In this document: one piece after another, positions 51,301 to 61,243 of the stretch
How positions within the stretch are numbered: the stretch's first letter is position 1
Layout: the number at the start of each line of letters is the position of its first letter
Origin: Amoebophrya sp. A120
Taxonomy: Eukaryota > Sar > Dinophyceae > Syndiniales > Amoebophryaceae
DNA length: 64,000 nt
Assembly (NCBI GenBank): GCA_905178155.1
Contig: CAJINV010000005.1
Span: 3,713,253 to 3,777,252 of the forward strand
Direction: 5' to 3'
Translations under genes and position numbers: made by a program
The notes under the pieces: generated by a model
What the model was told of the DNA's origin: nothing
Seen by the model: only the letters and a program-made list of their open reading frames with translations
The model's database searches: none

Positions 51301-52239
51301 CAGATCGGACGCAGCATGTACTCGTGCTTGGTAGTAGTTTCCTGCTGGTCGACGGAAGTGGTTGCAGTGTCGGTGATATTAGCCTCGGCGGAAGCAGCTG
51401 TTTTCGGGTGCATACACATAGTATGAAACATGGTCATTTTGAATTAATTTGATGAACATCAACGTGCCCGCGAACACGTGCGTGCTTTATCAAAAGAAGA
51501 ATCAGAGTCAAAAAGCGTCCTACCATGATCATCTCTACTTAGACTTACCCTGATTGTCCTTGCGCCGGATTTTCAACTCCGGCTGCTCGAGTTGTTCCGA
51601 ATTACTATTCAAAGCGGCCGAAGGAGCTGCTCCGTCGTCACCGGCAGTTTTTGCAGTAGAAGTAGTCGTTTCCATCGCCACGACGGGGCGACCCCCGCCA
51701 CCGTTATTTGTCGTGATGGACATCGAAATTTCGACTCCCGCGACCTTCGCCGTCATGTTGGTGGTGGTAGAAGTTTGGTTCTGTTGTCCTCCCAGCAGGA
51801 GCTCTGGCGCTGCAACAAGCTGCACATTGGGAACGTTGTTCCCCCCGTTCGTGGTCACTGTGCCGGTCTGATCCACGGCACCAATACTCGGAACAACAAC
51901 CACCGCAGGAGCTCCATCGCTACTAGCTGCAGTAGCCGACCCTCCAGCATCCTGCATCTTTTTTCCCGCTCCCTTGGTCTTCGCCTTCACCTCTCTGTGT
52001 TCAAACTGGTGGTACGCCCGGTCGGCGAGGACGTAGCGCCAGACTTTGCTGTAGTGGCAGTCGTAAAAGAACGAGACTTTACTGCCGATTTGGTACTCGG
52101 AAAATTTGTCGTTGGTGACGTTCTTACCGACGGTTTCAGCATTGTCTTGCGCCAATTCTTGGATTGGTTGCTGATTCGGGACGGTCGCTGGCTGTGGGTC
52201 GGGGCCAACGCCGCCAATATTGTCCGTCACCGGCAGCAT
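48308..52239 (-). CDS. Five-exon protein, possible ATP-grasp fold with N-terminal beta domain
   Basis: Exons 52239-51549, 51397-51123, 50949-49372, about 49179-48685 and 48517-48308 have matching phases (1, 0, 0, 0) and give about 1082 residues. Most borders are GT-AG (GTAAGT...ACAG, GTACTA...TTCAG); the exon 3/4 join KK|VNSIDAQIQELR uses a repeated GTAAA and lacks a clean acceptor. Exons 1 and 2 have short aromatic blocks (VSFFYDCHYSKVWRYVLAD, WGLAHGWVEGKVVDFLYER). Exon 3 contains TSVIVQELVPDRIAELRIHA, and exons 4 to 5 contain GRFDYHVVWNKE and ELWVCEITECGASL, reminiscent of the ATP-grasp lid and E-I/N metal site. That reading is weak. Long Gly/Thr/Ser linkers separate the blocks. No pathway can be assigned. 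Confidence 0.68.
48521..48682 (-). mobile_element. Introner-like element, family 5, spliced by GT-AG
   Basis: 162 bp starting TATTCAAAGGAAATTTCCTG and ending GTTTGTACTTATTGCATA, with inverted cores TTTCCTGCACGCGC and CACGTGTGCAGGAAG. Flanks GCCTG (48516-48520) and ACCTG (48683-48687) match at four of five positions. On the coding strand the duplication reads CAGGT/CAGGC, so one copy supplies the GT donor and the other the AG acceptor. Frame is kept (LCGLPIQ to ARNTAIVNS). Confidence 0.8.
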
Positions 52240-53315
52240 GTGAGGACGAGGAGCGTGTTGTGCCTTGCGGGGGCCTTCCGCTGGTGTGCGCCTCTTGTTG
52301 CAAGATTAGCGAAATATTTGGGTGTGTGTGCGTGTGAGCAGATTCTTCAAGAAGAGTCCAAGTTTGTTCTTCGCTTGATGTCTTTGTAGAGATATAAAAG
52401 TTCGAGTTGTGTCTCAAGACTTCTACGAGTAGAAAATCTGAGGCTTTTTCTCTGCGGTAGTTTCTCGTATTTCTATAACCCTTCTAATTTACTATGTTGT
52501 GTCAGATGAGCAGACGCATCACAGCTGTTGATTTGTTCGACGAGTTAATGTCTACGGGACCCTAAACCCTTGTCCGACACTTCTCATCTACATCATCGAT
52601 TCGTAATCGTATCATTTCATTGATTGATTGTGAATGTCTGCATCACCATTGGTATTTTTGGAATGGGGATCGCTTTCGTGGAGGCTGGTCAATGGAATGG
52701 GGATCGGTTTTGAGTGGGGGTGGAGTGTCAAGTACTCAGACTCTCGGTCTCATTTGCAGAGATTGCGTGACCCTTTACTTCTGACTGTGTTAGTGTTTCT
52801 CGCCCTTGTTGCAAAGCAGCTGTAACCAACGTTGACCATGACTTTTCTGATTCCGAATTTATTTTTTGCGTGAAGATGTCCCAGTGGCAACTGCGCACGC
52901 TGCTCATCTTCACTCTTGACAATTCTTTTTTTAAATCTTGCGAGAAAAAAAGTATCAGATTCAAAACCCCCCGCAAACAAATAATCATTATGACAGCCAT
53001 TCTTCAGGTGCAAAAGCGTTCATCTTAATAGTAGCGGCACAGCTAAGGGCGAATTATCAACTACATCAAGTCGCTTCTTGAACAACTGACATGATTCCCT
53101 TGACACTTTGGGTCTTCGTTCACCAAACAGATCTCCAAAAATTCAACGCGCCGAAACAACCATGTAGTCAGTTTTCAATTTCGCGGGGACGGTTGCAGTA
53201 CCGAGAACGACATCTATATCGCATCTTCCAGAAGCTTCCTCGTCTGTGTTTTGTTCTTCTCCTTTACTATAAAATCAATGCACCAGTGCAAGAAATATAT
53301 CATGAGGTTATCTTA
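52240..53315. other. Intergenic gap
   Basis: About 1.1 kb, AT-rich, with short frames only. No repeat or RNA gene identified. It presumably carries the end of the 1705-codon gene and the promoter of the five-exon gene. Confidence 0.5.
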
Positions 53316-56300
53316 TCACGACATAATTTTTTCCATTGACATCAGCACTCCGGGTATGTTGATTTCCTTTTTCCGTTCTTGTGCCATCACCTTCGCGGCT
53401 TCCCGGCACAATTGAGCCAGAGAGGTTGGGAGGTTGGATGTCACCAGGGCGGAGGTGGTTGTATCCTTTTTCGTGTTGACTTTGTCCTGAACCTGGTCCT
53501 CGGAGAAGAATTCGTCCGCATCAAAGTTTTCATCGTTGTGCAGCTTCGGAATGGAGACATGAAAGAATTCCAGTGCGGGAAACAGAATTTGTCGGTCATG
53601 GTCTCCATCTCCTAGTACTTGTTGACTATTGCCACTACCTCCGCCAAGAATCGTCCGCAAAAACATTCCAACCGCTTGAAAGCTCAAGACAGACTGGTCA
53701 AACTCCAAAATCCTTAGCTCTCCGGCGAATGGAGGTTCAGGGCGTGCCCTGCGGGTCTTCTTTTTCACGTCCTTCTTTTGTTTATTCGGTGCAGCTGGGG
53801 GTTGTATTCCAGCAGCGCTAGTACGACGACCCTTATCTTCGTTGGGCTGAAGTTTTACTACCTGCACAACCTCCTGACAGAGCCTTAGCAACGCTTCGCT
53901 CGTCAAAGACTCGTCGACGGCAAGATGTTCTAGTGTTTTGTGACTGTGCAAAATCGTCCGAATCAGCTTTGCGATCACTGCAGGCGAGAGGGTGCGACGC
54001 TGAGCTTGACTTTTACAGCTGCTTCTGGGCGAATCGATGTTGTGGAAATCTGTTTTCGTACCCGCAGCAGTTTGCTGCGCCAGCAGCTCTGCCTCGTCGT
54101 ATTGTCGCTTGTTTATCTTCCGCCCGCAGACAGTGCCGATAATCAGCTTTGGTGGTAGCTGGAATTGTGCTCGATCGGTGCGCAACAAATCGTGTCCTCC
54201 TCTCGTTTGCTGGTAGTTCCTAGCACTGGTCCCACCCGCTGCTCTAGTACTCCTCGTATTAATAGAACTTCCCTGTACTGCGCCCCGTCCCCGTCTTACA
54301 CTTACTCTTACTGTGGTTTTCACATGACCTTCACGACTCAACACAGACGGAAGAGGAGCTCCCACCTGCTGTTTCTTGCTTCCGAGAGTCATCAACATCG
54401 ACTTTTCCAACTCTGAACAGAAATCCTCCACCTGGCACTCGAACTCGAACACCAACTCAAGACACTTCAAGTTTTCTCCAAAAAGCGGGAGAATGACCTT
54501 CAACGTTTCCGCAATCGCGCCGTTTCCGGAAATGACCAGCCTTTCCAACGTGTCCGCGTGCGCGGCGCAAACGAACGCGAAACGTTCGAGACTATGCCAA
54601 CTACCCGGCTCCAAGACGGTGGCGTAGTGCAGTTCGGACAAGTTGGGTGCTTTTAGGTGTGCGAAGGTGGCATCGGAAATTCCGGTATCCGGTGGGAGGT
54701 GGTGGATCAGGTGTTGAACAAGTTCACGGTCGGAAGTTTTACGGTCTTGCTGTGCTAGGAATCGTCGTTTAATTGTTTTGACCGGTTTTGCAAAAGTTTG
54801 GTCTTGTTGTCGTTGTGGATTCGGTGTCGTTTCGGTACTATTGTCCATTGCTTCTTGTAGTAGTTTTTCTTCTTCATCTGCTCCAGAAATATTCACCACA
54901 GCCAGCTGCTGTCTCAGCTCCATCGGGACGTAGTCGTGTTTCTTTATCGCGTCTCCAAAAACCGATATTTTCCAATTATCGTATGATGTTGACGATTTTT
55001 CGCAAGAGCTGCTGCATTTCTTGTTGAGATCAACATTTTCTCGTCGAAAATTTGCGGTCGTTTCCCGATGATCGTTCGTCCCGATGTAGATGAAGTCTAA
55101 GTCATCTCCTCCACCGCCTGCCCCTTGGTATTCCGCTGCTTCCAAACTCATTTGCTTCATCTGGCGCAGTTCACACGCTTGCATCGCAGCAACGACTTTC
55201 GCGACCCTCTCCTGAAAGAGCACGACTGGGGTTGTAGTAGGAGAGGTCCCGCCTTTCGTAGATTTACTTTTGTTCTCGTCCAAACACTTCGTCACGAGCG
55301 AGTCCAGAGCGTCCACGTTGCGCTCCAGAGAGGACAGCGTCGTTGGATTGTGATAAAGATGAAGCTCCTCGTCTTCGTCTTCGGTGATTCCAACCCGCTT
55401 TACTTCCGGTGGTCTGTGATCTCCATTACTATCGTCCCCTTCCAGCAAGTCCTCTGCCCGGAAGAACTCCGCATCCGTCGCGGAACTGCCGTTCACTATC
55501 GCCTCATGCAACCGCTCCGCTTGATCGCAAAGCCGCCGCCGCTTGTCGACTTGTTCCCGAAGGTTATCTAGTCGCTCTGGCTTGCTGGAGTGGCAGACGA
55601 ACGATTGCGTGTGTGACGAGAAGTCGCTCTTGATCCTCTTTTCGCGGCTTCCGATGACGTCTCCACCCAAAATCTGTTTCGCGTTTTTTTGGTCCTGCTG
55701 TTTGACAACTTTTAAAACCGGCCCGCCTGGTCGTGCAAATCCTGATGATGCGACGGGCACTTCATCTCCTGGCGCATCAACACCTCCCGGTGGTGAAGAT
55801 GATCCACGTAGTAGAACATCAAGCCGAAGCTCTTCCATCTCCTCTTGCAGCACCAACTTTTCATCCTCGAGCAGAATAGCCGCTTTTGCCTCGTCAAGCT
55901 TCTTCTGCAATTTCGCGCCCACGGCCGCGACGACGGTGTCTACTTTAATATTCGTCACACTGTTCAGGGAGGAGACTGTGCTTGCGCGGCGTCTGGTTAA
56001 TGTGGGCGCGAAGGGGTAGGCTTTTTGGGGAGGGCCTCCACCTCCTCCTGCAGCTGCGGTATGTGTATGTGTGTGTCTTCCACCACACGAAGCTACGGCG
56101 GAACCGGAAGTAGAAGTAGGGGCATCTTCACGATTTACAGTAATGTTAGACGTCGCACCGTATTGACTGGCAGCTGACCACAGCAAGTGCCGGATCTGTT
56201 CGCGGTCTGGCACGCCCGGAACCGAGAAAAATCCAGCTCCTCCACCAGTACCACCGTTGGTCTTGTAGTTTTCATCTTGTTCCTGCCGTTGTTCTCCTGC

Positions 56301-58433
56301 TGTTGCGGTTATTTCCTTCTGCGATGCGGCCTCGACCGTACTGGTCGCTCTATTTCCGCTTTTTGGAGGCATCCCCGGGCGAAAAGCAGAAGTAGCCCCT
56401 GCCGTCAAGGTTGACGTTGTATCACACTTTTTGATCGTGATGTCTCGCAAAGCGGCCTCCGGGCCCAGGGTGGCAAGGGAAGTTGCGATTCTTTTGCACC
56501 ACAGGAAATTCTGGTGCTCGGAATGATTTAGTTTCCCTCGGCTTAAAGCGGATCCATCATGCGTTGCGGACGCAGGATCGTCTCCTGCTTCGCAGCCCAG
56601 CACAATCCGAATCTTGTAGGAGAGCGGAGCTTCAGCTTGTTCACTACCGCAACTCATCTCTGCGGAAGCAGAAAAAGAGCCTCCGTGTTGTTGATCCGCT
56701 AACAACCCCAGAGATCGCCTTGAGGAGCGGGCACTTGCCAGGGCGTAGCTCGCTGTGAAATCCAAATCTGCTTTATTGGAAGATCCCGCCGCTGCACCAA
56801 CTCCAGCAACATCGGCACTCGAAGAGGCTGGCGAGGAGGAAGAACTTGAAAAATTTCCTGCCACGCGCTGCCCGATTGTGCTGTTGTTCCGGTGCGACAC
56901 GTGCTGCTCGTTGGTCAGCAGAAGTGTCTCGGCGATGAAGTGGTTGAGTTCTGTCTTCCTTTTCACATGAGCGGATATCGAAGAAAAGGAGGAGGTAGTA
57001 GAGGGAGCCGCAGCTTTTGATGTTCTCCCCTGTACTAGATGACCGGTCCTATTTGTTCTTCCAGCACAATCTCCGCCTGCGAGCTCGGAAAGCAGCGCTT
57101 GCAGGTGCGGGTCTGATTGGAAATCGTTTTTCCTACCATTCAGGAACAAACAGGTCAGCACGCCAGTCTTCCGGTTCGTCACTTGAACTTGTGGCCCTGG
57201 TGCAGCTCCCGGGTGTAGTTCTTCTTGCTGTGCGTCCCTCTGCCGGGATCTCGCGGAGTCCGGTTCATCTCGCAGAGGCTGAGCTTGTTGATGTTGCCCC
57301 GTCGGTGCCCGATTTGATGAATTGCCCACAGGAAGAGTAGTAGCGACAACGCCTGAGGAGTCCTCACTAGTGACGAAGACTCGCAAAGCGATTGCACTGT
57401 AGAAATTATCGCTGCTAGTACCGGTAAATTCGTCGTTCTCGTTTTCATTCGTTGAAGCTACAGCTTTATCCAAAATGATCCTCGGCAAAACCGCCTCCAA
57501 GAATTCCTCTCTTCTGTGTACCGCGACCCGTTTCCGCGGCAAAGCTTTGCCTTTCCACAGCCCGGAGTGCACATCGGTGAAGGATTCTGGGTAGGATCCG
57601 CGAAGCAAGTCGTCCAGTTGCGCGCCCTGCTGGCTGTGATGAGCGGCGGCAGGCGCAGAAGCAGTCCTGCCGGATGTCGAAGTCCTGCTTGCCGTTCCAT
57701 TTCCAGTCGCGGTTGTACTAGTGCCCATGCCTACTTCATCCTTCAGTCCTTGACAGCTGATTTCAATGTGCGGTAGCGGTTGAAAGGGTGCAGGTGCAGC
57801 AGACGCACCTCCAGGCGCTTCTGTCTGTTCCGAGGGCCCGAGTTGATGAAAGGCCGACACTGAGGCGGCACTCGTGCTACTACTTGAACATCGCCCTCGC
57901 CCACATGCAGCTGCTCCGTCTATTGGTCTGTTCGCCGGGAAAAGCGCTGCGGCTAATCCACCGAGAAAATTCGCCCGCCAATCCCCGCTTTTGCCGGATA
58001 GTGCGGCGATGTAGGGGTTTGAATTTGCGGTGTAGGACAAACGACCTGCAATTTGATGACCATTAGAAGGCATATTGCAGAAGAAGATCGTTTCTCTTCC
58101 CCCGGTCTGCAACCGCCTGATCAAGCTACTAAACAACCGCTGCCGCGTCCAATACGTCGCTAGTTCGGCGGGTGCGTAGGTCCGAAGTAAGGCGTTGCTA
58201 GGAGGACGAGGAGCGCTGTCGTCACCTGCTTCTTTGCTGGCATTCGGATTTTCGCTGCCGGTCCTTGTTGAGACAGTAGGGCCAGCGGTAGGAGTTGCTC
58301 TTGCAGCAGCTCCACCCGCGGGAGAGCAGAAATGCGCTTCCACATCGGTCTCGCATCGCAGACGGTTGCTTTCCTGCAGCTGCCGGGGACCAGAAAACGT
58401 CCCGCCGAGTGAGCTGCGGTGGCTGGTATTCAT
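53316..58433 (-). CDS. Large 1705-residue protein with leucine-rich-like C-terminus
   Basis: A single uninterrupted frame from the ATG at 58433 to a stop at 53316, without any introner-like element. The first two thirds are Ser/Ala/Gly/Thr-rich with short charged helices (for example LDNLREQVDKRRRLCDQAER) and look mostly disordered. From about residue 1250, leucine-rich-like units appear: LKAPNLSELHYATVL, ERFAFVCAAHADTLERLVIS, FGENLKCLELVFEF, HKTLEHLAVDESLTSEALL, ELRILEFDQSVLSFQAV and FPALEFFHVSIPKLH. The spacing resembles RNI-type repeats, which usually mediate protein contacts. No catalytic motif, signal peptide or membrane helix is evident. Its intron-free length is unusual next to its split neighbours. 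Confidence 0.8.
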   Translation of the reverse strand: MNTSHRSSLGGTFSGPRQLQESNRLRCETDVEAHFCSPAGGAAARATPTAGPTVSTRTGSENPNASKEAGDDSAPRPPSNALLRTYAPAELATYWTRQRLFSSLIRRLQTGGRETIFFCNMPSNGHQIAGRLSYTANSNPYIAALSGKSGDWRANFLGGLAAALFPANRPIDGAAACGRGRCSSSSTSAASVSAFHQLGPSEQTEAPGGASAAPAPFQPLPHIEISCQGLKDEVGMGTSTTATGNGTASRTSTSGRTASAPAAAHHSQQGAQLDDLLRGSYPESFTDVHSGLWKGKALPRKRVAVHRREEFLEAVLPRIILDKAVASTNENENDEFTGTSSDNFYSAIALRVFVTSEDSSGVVATTLPVGNSSNRAPTGQHQQAQPLRDEPDSARSRQRDAQQEELHPGAAPGPQVQVTNRKTGVLTCLFLNGRKNDFQSDPHLQALLSELAGGDCAGRTNRTGHLVQGRTSKAAAPSTTSSFSSISAHVKRKTELNHFIAETLLLTNEQHVSHRNNSTIGQRVAGNFSSSSSSPASSSADVAGVGAAAGSSNKADLDFTASYALASARSSRRSLGLLADQQHGGSFSASAEMSCGSEQAEAPLSYKIRIVLGCEAGDDPASATHDGSALSRGKLNHSEHQNFLWCKRIATSLATLGPEAALRDITIKKCDTTSTLTAGATSAFRPGMPPKSGNRATSTVEAASQKEITATAGEQRQEQDENYKTNGGTGGGAGFFSVPGVPDREQIRHLLWSAASQYGATSNITVNREDAPTSTSGSAVASCGGRHTHTHTAAAGGGGGPPQKAYPFAPTLTRRRASTVSSLNSVTNIKVDTVVAAVGAKLQKKLDEAKAAILLEDEKLVLQEEMEELRLDVLLRGSSSPPGGVDAPGDEVPVASSGFARPGGPVLKVVKQQDQKNAKQILGGDVIGSREKRIKSDFSSHTQSFVCHSSKPERLDNLREQVDKRRRLCDQAERLHEAIVNGSSATDAEFFRAEDLLEGDDSNGDHRPPEVKRVGITEDEDEELHLYHNPTTLSSLERNVDALDSLVTKCLDENKSKSTKGGTSPTTTPVVLFQERVAKVVAAMQACELRQMKQMSLEAAEYQGAGGGGDDLDFIYIGTNDHRETTANFRRENVDLNKKCSSSCEKSSTSYDNWKISVFGDAIKKHDYVPMELRQQLAVVNISGADEEEKLLQEAMDNSTETTPNPQRQQDQTFAKPVKTIKRRFLAQQDRKTSDRELVQHLIHHLPPDTGISDATFAHLKAPNLSELHYATVLEPGSWHSLERFAFVCAAHADTLERLVISGNGAIAETLKVILPLFGENLKCLELVFEFECQVEDFCSELEKSMLMTLGSKKQQVGAPLPSVLSREGHVKTTVRVSVRRGRGAVQGSSINTRSTRAAGGTSARNYQQTRGGHDLLRTDRAQFQLPPKLIIGTVCGRKINKRQYDEAELLAQQTAAGTKTDFHNIDSPRSSCKSQAQRRTLSPAVIAKLIRTILHSHKTLEHLAVDESLTSEALLRLCQEVVQVVKLQPNEDKGRRTSAAGIQPPAAPNKQKKDVKKKTRRARPEPPFAGELRILEFDQSVLSFQAVGMFLRTILGGGSGNSQQVLGDGDHDRQILFPALEFFHVSIPKLHNDENFDADEFFSEDQVQDKVNTKKDTTTSALVTSNLPTSLAQLCREAAKVMAQERKKEINIPGVLMSMEKIMS

Positions 58434-59911
58434 TCTGACAGACCTGACTGCAACGGAATCGAAAGTTTGTGATTTGAATGTTTTTCAACGAAAACCAAGG
58501 AATATGGAGTAGAAACCTGACCTGCTCTTTCTTCTATTCGGTTGCTGCAGCGAAAATGGCGGTAAAAAACCCTCGAACAGGTCCACGCTCATGTCAATGA
58601 GGAAAAGAAATCAATAAAAACGCCCCGACCGCTGCACCAAACCTCAAAAAAGCAATTTGGGGTATTTGCGAGTATCAAAATTCCTCGGTGCACCAGCACC
58701 AGAATATCTCTCAAAGAGAAACTCAATTTGCTTGTTTCCGCTCAACAACGTACTTGTTGCGTGCCCAAATCTAGGATGCCCTCGTGTTGCGCCCTCACCA
58801 ACAAGAGCAGCCGCTCTTTTTCGGCTCGAGGATAAATGATGAAACCATCAGTCATGCAGGGCCGGAAAGAACTTCAGAATAGCTCTGCCGTATCAGCAGT
58901 GGCAGTGCGGGAATCTTTTTCCTCGAATGCAGCGACCTGTCAGACTGGATAACTTTTATGTAAAAAGATAGAAGAAAACGATAACTACAAATCCGCTTCT
59001 ACCCCCTTCCAAACAAAGGCATTGGGAAGCAAAGGATGAGCTGAAGCATATATAACAGGCAGAAGTTGTCTTCCACGTCTGTGAAAAAATTCTATGCTAC
59101 ATGATCATGCTTGGCACAGTCTGCAGTAGTTGCGAGCGACGTTGCACTGGCCGCAGACAAAGACATGCGCCGAAGTTATAGCAAAACCCATCCGCGCCAG
59201 AAGGTCACGGAAGCTGCTCGCCCTTTCGCTCCACGCTCAGCAACAGATCTGCACGCCACTCATCAAGGTCCCCCGAGAAACGCGAAGCAAGCTGCCACAT
59301 AAATTGTATAATTGAGAACGCGCCTCGATCGTTGTCGCTTCGTGCACGGGGGTGCACCAGATTGGAGGACACAGGTCCGCCGTAAAGTCGCTTTGATGGT
59401 TCTCTCTGGCAGTAATATGATCTTATTCCGAAAGTGGCATACGTTGGTGGTAGTTGCCTGCGTTCACAGGTTCATAAGGATGCTCTTTCACAGGAGCGAG
59501 GCAATGTCTGTGTGCGTACTTTGGTGCGCCCTCGACTTACATATAATCATACAATCCGACCTACAGTCGTGCAATCCTTTGGCGTACCCAGAAAATACTT
59601 AATCACACAGTCCTACACTCTAACAGGTAAAGATTGATTTGAAAACTAGCTCTGGCAGCAACTACGAGATCGACCACAATTCTAGCGAAAGCGTAACATC
59701 ATCTCGAAAGATGATAGTAGATAAGCGACGATTTTCACAGAATTCGAAGGACAAAGATGAGCAGAAGCATTTCAAGCAGGCAGAACCAGAATTCTATAGC
59801 ACTGCTGTGATGTCTGTCCTCTGGCAATAAATTCTACACCACGAAATCATTATCGATCGCAGCTGTGCAGTAGATTTTCTCACACACGCAGGAGCACGGC
59901 TACTGGGTTCT
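58434..59911. other. Intergenic gap
   Basis: About 1.5 kb between the small secreted-protein stop and the start of the 1705-codon gene. Only frames below about 100 codons, none with family features. No element termini found. Confidence 0.5.
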
Positions 59912-60619
59912 TCAGGGATTAGAATACATGTAGTGTTGCGTTGGAGCTTGCGCCGGATACACGGCATCACGCGCCAGCGCTGTACAGCACTTATCATATG
60001 CGTCCTCGCACGACCCAATCGCACAACCTGCGCAACAACCACCCCCGCAACATACTGAAATAATTCCCCCGACCCCAGCACCCGGACAACCGCCAAAGAC
60101 GTACCCAGTGCCGGCACCGATCGCCAAACAACCGGCACCAGCGCCCGTCCAACAGGCTCCCTCACGGCAGCTCTTTCCCGCTTCCTCGGCCGCCAAAGGA
60201 CGCTGGTCAATACCGTCCGCCCTGTCAGTGGCGGGTTTACAGTAAGGGCAGCAGCCGGCGCCAAAACGCTGCAGTAGGACTGTGCGAGGCAGACGGCCGT
60301 CCCCGGCTCCGGTCGGTCGAGAAACAGCAGCAGGGGAGCCGGCAGCTGCTTGACCACCACCAGCAGCAGCAGCAGGGGCACCAGCAGCAGCAGGGGCGCC
60401 AGCAGCAGCAGCAGGGGCACCAGTAGCAGCGGCAGCAGCCGGGTCAGCAGCAGGGGGGTTCAGCAGCGGTAGCGGTAGTTCACGCGCTCCGTTAGGAAGT
60501 CCGACGGTCAGATGCAGTCCCTGCACGTGCACCACGCCCGTAGAAGTCATCAGGCAGAAGTGCTGCACAACAAAGTGCAGAGAGGAGAGAACGGCGAAAA
60601 CCGTACGTAGGGACGTCAT
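59912..60619 (-). CDS. Small secreted Ala/Pro- and Gly/Cys-rich protein
   Basis: The ATG at 60619 opens MTSLRTVFAVLSSLHFVVQH, a likely signal peptide, giving 235 residues. An alanine-rich tandem repeat follows (units like AAAAGAP, about 60350-60450). The C-terminal half is Gly/Cys-rich: GAGCCPYCKP, KSCREGACWTGAGAGC, SVCCGGGCCAGCAIGSC and EDAYDKCCTALA. About 16 cysteines suggest disulfide cross-linking, as in cell-wall, cyst or secreted effector proteins. An overlapping frame (59794-60420) in another register reads as Leu/Pro repeats and is a shadow. A TTG at 60628 lies three codons upstream. No homologue recognised. Confidence 0.62.
   Translation of the reverse strand: MTSLRTVFAVLSSLHFVVQHFCLMTSTGVVHVQGLHLTVGLPNGARELPLPLLNPPAADPAAAAATGAPAAAAGAPAAAGAPAAAAGGGQAAAGSPAAVSRPTGAGDGRLPRTVLLQRFGAGCCPYCKPATDRADGIDQRPLAAEEAGKSCREGACWTGAGAGCLAIGAGTGYVFGGCPGAGVGGIISVCCGGGCCAGCAIGSCEDAYDKCCTALARDAVYPAQAPTQHYMYSNP
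60350..60450 (-). repeat. Tandem GCAGCAGCA-type repeat coding poly-Ala units
   Basis: Imperfect tandem units of CAGCAGCAGCAGGGGCACC and CAGCAGCAGGGGCGCC type. In the coding frame they give A(3-4)-G-A-P repeats. Such arrays often vary in copy number between individuals. Confidence 0.75.
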
Positions 60620-61243
60620 GGTGATCAAGGAGAGATGGCTGAGTGAGTAACTGGTTGCAAAAAAGCTGCTGTAGTGATGTTGCTTCGATGTAGTGTACGT
60701 AGTACTTTTTGCGATCCTCGAGTATTAAAGTGCTCAACTAGAGCGATGTGGGCTAGTTGTAGACTGTAGACAGATGCTCGTATTGTAAACGCAAAGCCGG
60801 TTGATGGTTTGCAAAAACACAACTCCAACAATAAAGATTCTTCTTGATCATCCATCCCAGGATCCATTTTTACTAGTGCTAGAGCGTCCGCGATCTTGTT
60901 CGTGTTCTCTACATTTGTCATTTCCACGAGTCGAGCGACGCTGGTCAAACCGATTCTTGGCACTGAATACCGCTCCTTTACTAGATCAGAACAAAAATTT
61001 GGAAAAGAAACCTTTTTGCTCAGATGCTGCAAGACCGAATTTTGCAGCTTGATCTGGATCAAAAAATCTTCTGGGACTACTTTTCACGAGAGGATCCATC
61101 TCTTTTATGCTGCACGACCTGGCTTTTGAGCTTGATCTACGTCATGGTCGAGGAACGGCACACGTATACTTTTTTTCGTACGACCAAAGGATAAGGATCG
61201 CACATCTTCTACAATCAGATAATAATAGCTGCACCAAGAATCC
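60620..61243. other. Intergenic gap
   Basis: About 620 bases between the apyrase stop and the small secreted-protein start. A 145-codon minus-strand frame from a TTG at 61062 overlaps this promoter region but has no ATG start and no family signature. Confidence 0.45.

Noticed and set aside
59794-60420. Leu/Pro-repeat frame
   Set aside because: A shadow of the Ala/Gly/Cys-rich gene in another register; it lacks a signal peptide and conserved features.
60625-61062. 145-codon minus-strand frame
   Set aside because: No ATG start, no recognised domain, and it occupies the leader of the small secreted-protein gene.
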